A stretch of DNA of 7,129 nt, from NCBI GenBank assembly GCA_001794935.1, contig MGLY01000085.1:1-7129 (forward strand). The letters are read 5' to 3'. Positions 1-5,070 of this stretch are shown here, in pieces. The notes below the pieces were generated by a model. That model did not search any database. It saw nothing but the letters and a program-made list of their open reading frames with translations, and was not told the origin of the DNA. The translations under genes and the position numbers were made by a program. Origin of the DNA: Chlamydiae bacterium RIFCSPHIGHO2_12_FULL_49_9. GTDB taxonomy: Bacteria > Chlamydiota > Chlamydiia > Chlamydiales > SM23-39. Position 1 is the stretch's first letter, and every line of letters starts with the position of its first letter.

Positions 1-448
1 CGTGGGCCTCGACAGGGACAAGAACTTCATTGGCCATTGTGAGGGCGTTGAGAGAGAGAATGCCGAGCGTCGGCGGGCAGTCGATGAGGAGATAATCCCA
101 GGGACGGCTCGGGAGAGACTGGATCTTGTTTTTAAGGATCGTTTCGGACGCCATTTCGTTGGCGAGAGATTTTTCTACGCTGAAAAGAAGCTGAGACGAG
201 GGGATGATGTGCAGGTTGTCGATGATCGTCTTTTCCATCGCATCTTCGATCTTCCCATCATCGGTCAATACATCGAAGAGCCCCTTTCCCTTCTCCTTAA
301 ACCCATACCAAAGAGAAGCAGAGGCCTGAGGATCGAGGTCGATCAAGAGCACCTTTTTGCCCGCCTCGGCAAGAGTTGCCGCCAAGTTGACCGCGGTAGT
401 CGTTTTGCCTGAACCGCCTTTTTGATTCAAAATTGCAATAGTGCGCAT
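1..448 (-). CDS. parA: ParA/Soj-family partitioning ATPase, N-terminal part (cut by window edge)
   Basis: The gene reads leftward and leaves the window after 149 codons, so the C-terminus is missing. Residues 1-25 carry the deviant Walker A motif KGGSGKTT with its signature first lysine. A Walker A' region (LLIDLDPQAS) lies near residues 38-47, and the Walker B-like LLIDCPPTLG near residues 120-130. These are hallmarks of ParA/Soj/MinD ATPases, which dimerise on ATP, bind DNA non-specifically and position chromosomes or plasmids with a ParB partner. The LNQKGGSGKTTTAVNLA context fits ParA/Soj better than MinD. The ATG at 446-448 is preceded by AGAGG at about 9 bases, with a good promoter 30 bases upstream. 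A downstream parB cannot be checked because it would lie outside the window. Family assignment is firm; chromosomal versus plasmid role is unknown. Confidence 0.93.
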   Translation of the reverse strand, partial: MRTIAILNQKGGSGKTTTAVNLAATLAEAGKKVLLIDLDPQASASLWYGFKEKGKGLFDVLTDDGKIEDAMEKTIIDNLHIIPSSQLLFSVEKSLANEMASETILKNKIQSLPSRPWDYLLIDCPPTLGILSLNALTMANEVLVPVEAH

Positions 449-476
449 AGTTAAAATCCTCTGTCTCCACGCCCCA

Positions 477-505
477 CGTATAGAATATTTTTGAAGCCCT
501 ATCAA
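477..505 (-). promoter_or_regulatory. Predicted sigma70-type promoter of parA
   Basis: On the minus strand TTGATA (-35, positions 505-500, five of six consensus bases) is followed after exactly 17 bases by TATACG (-10, positions 482-477, four of six). The expected transcript would start about 20 bases before the parA ATG and include its AGAGG ribosome site. Prediction from consensus only. Confidence 0.55.
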
Positions 506-522
506 GAAAAAAGTACTTTTCC

Positions 523-551
523 TTCCCGATTTGTCGATTTTGTGCTAAAAT
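523..551 (+). promoter_or_regulatory. Predicted extended -10 promoter of fabI
   Basis: TAAAAT at 546-551 is preceded by TGC, giving the extended -10 form TGnTAnAAT-like. The -35 region at 523-528 (TTCCCG) is poor, which is usual for extended -10 promoters. Transcription from here would give a leader of about 18 bases containing the GAGAGG ribosome site of fabI. The same TGCTAAAAT string occurs ahead of the antitoxin gene at 6414-6422. Confidence 0.5.
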
Positions 552-555
552 CGGG
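525..555. repeat. Inverted repeat overlapping the fabI -10 box (possible operator)
   Basis: CGATTTT (535-541) and AAAATCG (547-553) form a perfect 7-base inverted repeat around GTGCT. An overlapping pair, CCCGATTT (525-532) and AAATCGGG (548-555), is also perfect over 8 bases. The CGATTT half-site therefore occurs twice on the left and once, inverted, on the right. The structure covers the -10 hexamer, the usual place for a repressor site; the regulator is unknown. Confidence 0.45.
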
Positions 556-575
556 AGCCAAAATGAGAGGATTTC

Positions 576-1505
576 ATGTTAAAAATTGATTTGAGAGGAA
601 AAAGAGCTCTGATCGTAGGGATCGGCGATGACCAGGGATTTGGCTGGGCAATCGCCAAGGCGCTAGCCGAGGCCGGCGCAGAGATCCTGATTGGAACCTG
701 GGCTCCGATCGTCCGCATTTTCACCATGTCTTGGGAAAATGGCAAGTTTGACGAATCGCGTAAATTAAGCGATGGCTCTCTCTTTCAATATAAAAAACTC
801 TATCCGATCGACGCCGTCTTCGACAAAATGGAAGACGTTCCTCAAGAGATCCGAGAGAACAAGCGCTACGCGGAACTGACCGGCTACACCGTGTCAGAAG
901 TGGCGGCTCAAGTTGAAAAAGATTTCGGCAAGATCGACATCCTCGTCCACAGCCTGGCAAACGGGCCTGAAGTGACTAAAGATCTCCTCGACACGTCTCG
1001 CAAAGGCTATCTCGCCGCAATGAGTTCCTCGGCTTACTCTTTCGTCAGCCTGCTCGCCCATTTCGGACCTCTCATGAACGAAGGAGGCTCGGTCCTCTCT
1101 CTCACTTACATCGCGTCTGTTAGAGCGATCCCGGGCTACGGCGGCGGGATGAGCTCTGCAAAAGCAGCCCTGGAGAGCGACACGCGAACACTCGCTTGGG
1201 AAGCGGGCCGCAAGTGGAAGCTCCGCGTGAACGCAATCTCTGCCGGCGCTCTCCGCAGCCGCGCTGCAAAAGCGATCGGCATGATCGACGACATGATCGC
1301 CTACTCCCACGCAAACGCTCCCCTCACAAAAGATTTAGAGGCGGAAGAGGTCGCAAGGGCTGCGGCATTTCTTCTCTCTCCTCTTGCATCTGCCATCACC
1401 GGCGCCGTCATCTACGTCGATAACGGCATGCACGCAATGGGTCTTGCAGTAGATAGCGCCTCACTCCAAAAAAACGCCGCCTACGCCTCAAAGGCCAAAT
1501 CATGA
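576..1505 (+). CDS. fabI: Enoyl-[acyl-carrier-protein] reductase (NADH), plant/chlamydial long type
   Basis: FabI performs the last reduction of the type II fatty-acid elongation cycle, converting trans-2-enoyl-ACP to acyl-ACP with NADH, in the cytoplasm. The 309-residue protein starts with the Rossmann strand and glycine-rich nucleotide loop GKRALIVGIGDDQGFGWA (residues 8-25). It has the long insertion near residues 42-100 that marks the plant-type branch. The catalytic site is Tyr178, Tyr188 and Lys196 in the segment TYIASVRAIPGYGGGMSSAK. The Tyr-Lys spacing of eight matches plant reductases rather than the seven of E. coli FabI. The C-terminal ITGAVIYVDNGMHAMGL is typical. The ATG at 576 has GAGAGG five bases upstream. 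The stop overlaps the next ORF as ATGA. Long FabI proteins resembling the plastid enzyme are known in Chlamydiae, which supports the lineage guess. Confidence 0.97.
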   Translation: MLKIDLRGKRALIVGIGDDQGFGWAIAKALAEAGAEILIGTWAPIVRIFTMSWENGKFDESRKLSDGSLFQYKKLYPIDAVFDKMEDVPQEIRENKRYAELTGYTVSEVAAQVEKDFGKIDILVHSLANGPEVTKDLLDTSRKGYLAAMSSSAYSFVSLLAHFGPLMNEGGSVLSLTYIASVRAIPGYGGGMSSAKAALESDTRTLAWEAGRKWKLRVNAISAGALRSRAAKAIGMIDDMIAYSHANAPLTKDLEAEEVARAAAFLLSPLASAITGAVIYVDNGMHAMGLAVDSASLQKNAAYASKAKS

Positions 1506-2071
1506 GCGCCCAGCCTTTACTATCATCGAACTTTCATCTCCGAAAATGTGAAGAGCGGATTGCAGAACTCTCTGATGATTTGAATAAATTGAACCAAAGA
1601 AAGAGAGTAAGAGAAGTCTCATTCAAAACACTCGCTGGGCTGATCTGGCCTTTGAGCTGTGCATCAAACAGTTGTATAGGAGCCTTTCTTTGCTTCACTC
1701 AAGATCGTTTGCCTTGTTTGGCTTTTCAACCAAAGTTCCCAATTTCTGTGCCAAATCATCTTAAACCGACCACTTGCGGACACGTCTGTGAAACTGTCGG
1801 AATACCTACGGTATGCGATCCCTGCTGCTGCGCGCGCGACACTTCCTTTCTTACGCCCGTAGAGGAGGCTAACTACAGATCGATCCCCCAAATGATTGAA
1901 GAAATCAGAGCAGAACAAACGGAGATCCTGGCGGATATTGTTTTGCAGCCCCATCGAGAAGTTATGAGAGAAGACAACGCCGGGGTTAGAAACATTGGAG
2001 ACTTTTTTGACCAAAGAGTCGACGACAGACATGTTCTTGGGGTCATTCGCAACTATCTAAGACACTCCTAA
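1502..2071 (+). CDS. Unknown cysteine-rich protein, translationally coupled to fabI
   Basis: I do not recognise this 189-residue protein. Its ATG overlaps the fabI stop (ATGA), so re-initiation is the likely mode of translation; only a weak AAAGG lies at 1490-1494. Residues 14-40 are charged and could form a short coiled coil. Residues 43-66 are moderately hydrophobic, perhaps one weak membrane segment. There are eleven cysteines (16, 53, 58, 64, 72, 92, 96, 105, 108-110). The cluster TCGHVC...VCDPCCC (residues 91-110) looks able to bind metal and vaguely recalls the second half of a RING finger. Residues 120-189 are charged and probably helical. An antisense ORF covers 1664-2032, but it lacks a ribosome site and the coupling favours this strand. 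The gene lies beside a RING-finger gene, so a host-directed role is possible but unproven. Confidence 0.6.
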   Translation: MSAQPLLSSNFHLRKCEERIAELSDDLNKLNQRKRVREVSFKTLAGLIWPLSCASNSCIGAFLCFTQDRLPCLAFQPKFPISVPNHLKPTTCGHVCETVGIPTVCDPCCCARDTSFLTPVEEANYRSIPQMIEEIRAEQTEILADIVLQPHREVMREDNAGVRNIGDFFDQRVDDRHVLGVIRNYLRHS

Positions 2072-2154
2072 AAAATATATTTTCTTCAAATGATGTAAAT
2101 AAGTTATCTTCTCCTGCTTGCCCCTTTTTAGGGACCATATCGAATGGAGTAAAC

Positions 2155-2727
2155 ATGTCAAGTTCTATTGATTGTGCGATCTGCAGAGATTCTTTACCTG
2201 ATAATCCACCCCTTTTCCCTGTCACCCATAAACAAAATAAAGCTCACCACTCCTTTCACGAAGCTTGCATCAAGCCGTGGTTTGAAAAACACAGGAGCTG
2301 TCCCTGCTGCAAAGAGGAAATCACTCACTTTAAAGGCAGAAGGCTGGCTCCAATTATGCCAGAAGAGCCCTCTTATTTTCTTGGAGCAGTGAAAAGAAAT
2401 AGTAAACTGGAAGTGCCCATATTATTGGAAGGAAACATTTCGCAAGAGGACTTACGCTTAGCTCTTCTCTGGACTGCGTCTAAAGGACACTCAGCTGTGC
2501 TAAGCATCTTGCTGAAAAAAAAATTCCCAATCGAAGTTTTGACAAATGCTAAAGAGCTCGCAGAACAAGATCGATATAGCCGCTCCGCTCAGATTTTGGA
2601 GCAAAAAATAAACGAGGCTGAAACGCCTAAAAAACCAGGGTCGCTCGCACCACGCAAGCGGGGGATCTTCTCAGGGTGCGTAGGCCGACCTGCCAGTCAA
2701 AAGCCTCGTGAATCAGATCCCCCTTGA
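2155..2727 (+). CDS. RING-H2 finger protein with ankyrin-like C-terminal region; candidate E3 ubiquitin ligase effector
   Basis: Residues 7-52 form a RING-H2-type finger: Cys7-x2-Cys10, then His32-x2-His35-x2-Cys38-x10-Cys49-x2-Cys52. Ile9, Trp42 (CIKPWF) and Pro50 sit where canonical RINGs contact an E2 enzyme. The third zinc ligand, expected two residues before His32, is Ala30; His31 or His25 might substitute. Residues 76-149 look like degenerate ankyrin-type helical hairpins, best seen in LLWTASKGHSAVLSILL (104-120). RING fingers in bacteria are mostly host-directed E3 ligases acquired from eukaryotes, so a secreted effector that ubiquitinates host proteins is inferred. No cleavable signal is visible; type III secretion would be the expected route. 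GGAG lies five bases before the ATG. Residues 158-190 are low in structure and antisense to the next gene, so the functional domain probably ends near residue 157. Confidence 0.8.
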   Translation: MSSSIDCAICRDSLPDNPPLFPVTHKQNKAHHSFHEACIKPWFEKHRSCPCCKEEITHFKGRRLAPIMPEEPSYFLGAVKRNSKLEVPILLEGNISQEDLRLALLWTASKGHSAVLSILLKKKFPIEVLTNAKELAEQDRYSRSAQILEQKINEAETPKKPGSLAPRKRGIFSGCVGRPASQKPRESDPP

Positions 2728-3841
2728 GAACTGTTTGACCGGGTCGGTTTGAGCGGGAAATGGAGCCCCTAAAATCCCCTTTTCCATCGAGAAGATCGAA
2801 CTTGAGATCGATTGTGAGGTGGGGAGTGTGGATGGAAATGGTGTCTTTGAGATCAAAGACTGTCCCCTTTTGGCCATTGATGAGAAGTTTTGTCTCTGAA
2901 GAGATATCGCAAAAAAGAGCCGCTTCAAAAAGATCGTTCCTTGCAAAAATGGGCTCTTCCTTGAGATCAAACTCAATCTGCACCGTCTCGCCAATCTGAG
3001 CCGGCGCTGCGCAGTATAAACTGTGAAGTGAAGAGCCCGGCCAAAAGAGTTTGAAATCTTTTTCGTTGACCATCGCGAGTGAAGAATCAAAGGTATTTTG
3101 GACTGTGAAAAAGCAAGCTGCGAGAATTTGATTGGGATGATCTTTCACGAGCCTTTTTGAAAACTCTCCTTTCACAAGAGCCCACTCGATGGGAAACGGC
3201 TTCGGTTCGCTTTTTTCCTGCGCTCCTTTAGAGGTAGATCCTAAAAAGATCTGCAATTTTTCATGAAATGGGATCTCCGTTTGGACCTCAGTTGAAAGAA
3301 GCTGCTCGGAAATCAGCCACTCGCCCCACTCTTCCGCCGTAAAGTGGGAGGTGTCGATCTCCCATCTTTTCCCCAAAAGAGCTTGATAGCGCTTTTCCCA
3401 AAGAGGCGGCAAATCTTTCATCTTCTCTAAATACCTCATGATCTTCTGTAAAGAGCGCTCTAAGCTCAACCTGATCTCGGAGCTTAAAATAGAGCTTTGC
3501 TTTTTGAGAAGCTGCGCCAGGAAGGGAGCTATTTTAAGAGGAAGAAACCGGTCCCAGCTTTCCGGATACTCATGTAGATAAATGGGGAAGTTGCCCTCTT
3601 CTGTTTGAAATCGGAGGAGCTTTTGCAGTTTTTCTTTTCCTTCCGTTACGGCATCTGCCGTCTTTTGACGAAGAAGAGCAAATGCAAAGCAGAAGTTTTC
3701 ATATGTGGGGATCGTATCGGTCGCAGATTCATCTGTGTAGCAAAGATGGCAAAAACCGGTTCTAGGGCTTTTTCTTTTTTGAGCAGCCAAAAGGGCGAGA
3801 TCCAAAAAAGAGATCTGTTTTTTCAACTCATCCAATATCAT
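2627..3841 (-). CDS. Unknown 404-residue protein; possible alpha-helical toroid plus beta-sandwich
   Basis: I cannot name this family. The N-terminal half (residues 1-185) is helical. A segment near residues 71-92 (LQKLLRFQTEEGNFPIYLHE) resembles the 'LL..Q..dG.FP' turn found in alpha/alpha toroid proteins such as glycan lyases and terpene cyclases. Residues 240-404 alternate polar and hydrophobic residues with many turns, suggesting a beta-sandwich. That order would fit a heparinase-like polysaccharide lyase fold, but I see no catalytic motif and treat it as a hint only. CHLC at 31-34 is a possible metal pair. No signal peptide or membrane segment is evident. The ATG at 3841 has no Shine-Dalgarno sequence; a perfect TATAAT lies seven bases upstream, implying a leaderless mRNA. 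The last 33 codons overlap the RING gene on the other strand. Confidence 0.82.
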   Translation of the reverse strand: MILDELKKQISFLDLALLAAQKRKSPRTGFCHLCYTDESATDTIPTYENFCFAFALLRQKTADAVTEGKEKLQKLLRFQTEEGNFPIYLHEYPESWDRFLPLKIAPFLAQLLKKQSSILSSEIRLSLERSLQKIMRYLEKMKDLPPLWEKRYQALLGKRWEIDTSHFTAEEWGEWLISEQLLSTEVQTEIPFHEKLQIFLGSTSKGAQEKSEPKPFPIEWALVKGEFSKRLVKDHPNQILAACFFTVQNTFDSSLAMVNEKDFKLFWPGSSLHSLYCAAPAQIGETVQIEFDLKEEPIFARNDLFEAALFCDISSETKLLINGQKGTVFDLKDTISIHTPHLTIDLKFDLLDGKGDFRGSISRSNRPGQTVLKGDLIHEAFDWQVGLRTLRRSPACVVRATLVF

Positions 3842-3848
3842 GGGGGCA

Positions 3849-3878
3849 ATTATAGAAGAGACCCTCCCAAAAAGCCAA
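3849..3878 (-). promoter_or_regulatory. Predicted promoter of the 404-residue protein gene (leaderless)
   Basis: On the minus strand TTGGCT (-35, 3878-3873, four of six) is separated by 18 bases from a perfect TATAAT (-10, 3854-3849). Only seven bases separate the -10 from the ATG, so the expected start site falls on or next to the A of the start codon. Confidence 0.6.
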
Positions 3879-3883
3879 GAAAC

Positions 3884-3913
3884 TTGTCTAAATTCAACGG
3901 AAAGAGTTACAAT
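3884..3913 (+). promoter_or_regulatory. Predicted promoter of the proline-rich ORF
   Basis: TTGTCT (3884-3889, four of six) and TACAAT (3908-3913, five of six) are spaced by 18 bases. The -35 box lies five bases from the -35 of the minus-strand promoter, so the two are arranged back to back. The predicted start near 3920 would leave only about 13 bases of leader and would exclude the GGAGG at 3915-3919. Confidence 0.5.
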
Positions 3914-3932
3914 CGGAGGCTCAACTTTTTGA

Positions 3933-4481
3933 GTGCCATATAAAATGAGCTCTTCCAGTCCAATTTTCCTTCCCCCTCTTTGGGGACGATCGCCTTCCGG
4001 CCATCGCTCGAAAAGACCACCGCAAGCGCAAAATCAAGAAGAAAAGGTGCAGGAGCTGGCTCAAAAAGCCATCCCCCCCAGGCCTTCTCCCCCGATTCCA
4101 CTTTCACGGGGTTCCTATTTACAACCGCCAAAAGCTGACGCCGCCGGTGATTCTGCCCCGCTCAGTGGCGAACCATCCCCTGAGGGACCTTTCAAATTCG
4201 ATTCTTCTCCCCCTCCCACCTCCAGAGCCGCAGCGGCCCTTCGCCGCCGCCAAAGCCTCCCCCGTTTGAATACGGGGGACCATTCTCCGCCTCAAGCTGC
4301 GGAGAAAAAACCTCTGCCCTCTCCCGAAGATGTGGGCACTGCAAGCTCTCAACTCGAATCTATCGGCGAGCCGGCCGATCCTCCTGGAACGTTGAGCCCT
4401 TCCCTTTTAGATTCTCAAAGTCCGCTAGCGCCCGTTCGGCAGGGTTTTGGTTATTGTTCCGGCGGCGACGACACAGATTAG
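3933..4481 (+). CDS. Unknown proline/serine-rich, probably disordered protein; effector-like
   Basis: The ORF encodes 182 residues from GTG, or 178 from the ATG at 3945. An in-frame TGA directly precedes the GTG. GGAGG at 3915-3919 is 13 bases from the GTG, with a small CTCAA/TTGAG hairpin (3920-3924, 3929-3933) between them. Proline, serine and alanine dominate, hydrophobic runs are absent, and only one cysteine is present, so the chain is probably intrinsically disordered. Two short motifs match eukaryotic interaction sites: RPSPPIP at residues 50-56 fits a class I SH3 ligand (RxxPxxP), and RRQSLP at 105-110 fits a 14-3-3 or basophilic kinase site. Such motifs occur by chance in sequences of this composition. 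The stop codon spans the junction with a palindromic element. No homologue is recognised, and the local richness in G and C could sustain a spurious ORF. Confidence 0.55.
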   Translation: MPYKMSSSSPIFLPPLWGRSPSGHRSKRPPQAQNQEEKVQELAQKAIPPRPSPPIPLSRGSYLQPPKADAAGDSAPLSGEPSPEGPFKFDSSPPPTSRAAAALRRRQSLPRLNTGDHSPPQAAEKKPLPSPEDVGTASSQLESIGEPADPPGTLSPSLLDSQSPLAPVRQGFGYCSGGDDTD

Positions 4482-4651
4482 AGACTGCTAACGGATTTGG
4501 ATTTCGTCGAGTTTTTGGATTATTTTGGCCAAATTTCGATTCAAATTTTGGGGGGTTATATACTGGTGTCGATATTACCCCCAAAATTTGAATCGAAATT
4601 TGGCTCAAAAGAACCGAAAAATCGACAGAAACCGAATCCGTTAACAGTCTC
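4481..4651. mobile_element. Palindromic MITE-like element with 74-base inverted arms and TTA flanking repeats
   Basis: Left arm 4481-4554 and right arm 4578-4651 are inverted copies, matching at 62 of 74 positions without gaps. The innermost 27 bases are identical, and the outer 17 differ at one position. A 23-base loop (4555-4577) is itself partly palindromic. The ends are GAGACTG...CAGTCTC. TTA occurs directly outside both ends (4478-4480, 4652-4654), which looks like a target-site duplication; some IS5-family groups duplicate TNA. The element encodes nothing, as expected of a miniature element moved by a transposase elsewhere. Transcribed from either side it would fold into one very long hairpin. 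It lacks a U tract, so it is not a standard terminator, though it could end or insulate transcription between the proline-rich ORF and the FliO-like gene. Which family moves it is unknown. Confidence 0.75.
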
Positions 4652-4716
4652 TTAGGAAAATTCCTTTGCGAACTAATTAAAGATTATAGAGTATCTTTTC
4701 TTTTGAAGGTGTTTCT

Positions 4717-5070
4717 ATGCTCCCTTTTTTCTTCCTCCTCGCAGACGCCAGCTTGCTCTCTGATGTCGATTCGCTCGTCGAATCCATCCCTTCTGCCCCT
4801 CCCGGGGACTACGGCGCAGCTTTTGTAAAAATGTTTCTGACTCTGATCGCCCTCATCGCTCTACTCGGGATCAGCTTTTGGTTTTTGAGAAAGCTCATTC
4901 AGCAAAGACTGCAAAAAGGGAACTCCCAGTCGGCAATTCAAATTCTCGAAAAGAGGATGATCAGCCCCAAGACAATGCTCTACTTGATCGAAGTCGAAGG
5001 AAAAAAAACGGTGATCGCCGAATCTCATCTCGAGATCAAGGCAATCAACACTCTTCCTGAAGAAAAGTAG
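4717..5070 (+). CDS. FliO-like small membrane protein
   Basis: This 117-residue protein begins with a hydrophobic stretch (MLPFFFLLADA) that may be a short signal. It then has one clear transmembrane helix at residues 36-57, followed by a basic cytoplasmic segment. The C-terminal part, residues 73-110 (IQILEKRMISPKTMLYLIEV, then a GKK turn), follows the pattern of FliO: 'iqvl.r..lgpk..l.lvev.gk'. FliO is a chaperone for assembling the FliP ring of the flagellar export gate. Chlamydiae lack flagella but keep several flagellar export homologues beside type III secretion, so a role in export-gate assembly is plausible but inferred. The length is close to FliO. GAAGG lies about seven bases before the ATG. 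Only a weak promoter can be seen in 4655-4716. The last 26 bases overlap the 3' end of hemL. Confidence 0.72.
   Translation: MLPFFFLLADASLLSDVDSLVESIPSAPPGDYGAAFVKMFLTLIALIALLGISFWFLRKLIQQRLQKGNSQSAIQILEKRMISPKTMLYLIEVEGKKTVIAESHLEIKAINTLPEEK

Noticed and set aside
2..412. Plus-strand ORF at the left edge
   Set aside because: It is the complement of a clear ParA sequence with intact ATPase motifs.
1664..2032. Antisense 122-codon ORF opposite the cysteine-rich gene
   Set aside because: No ribosome site before its ATG and no recognisable domain; the plus-strand frame is longer and coupled to fabI.
2082..2110. Promoter for the RING gene (TTCTTC, 17 bases, TATCTT)
   Set aside because: Only two of six and four of six consensus matches; too weak to annotate, although a promoter in 2072-2154 is likely if the gene is not read from fabI.
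4119..4352. Minus-strand ORFs opposite the proline-rich gene (also 3907-4131 and 4360-4608)
   Set aside because: Short, arginine/glycine-rich mirror composition expected from the complement of a proline-rich frame, and no ribosome sites.
4481..4651. Long palindrome as a rho-independent terminator
   Set aside because: The stem is far too long, the arms diverge like old inverted copies, no U tract follows, and flanking TTA repeats point to insertion.
4661..4690. Promoter for the FliO-like gene (TTCCTT, 18 bases, TATAGA)
   Set aside because: Weak match in an AT-rich stretch; alternatives of similar quality exist nearby, so no position can be supported.
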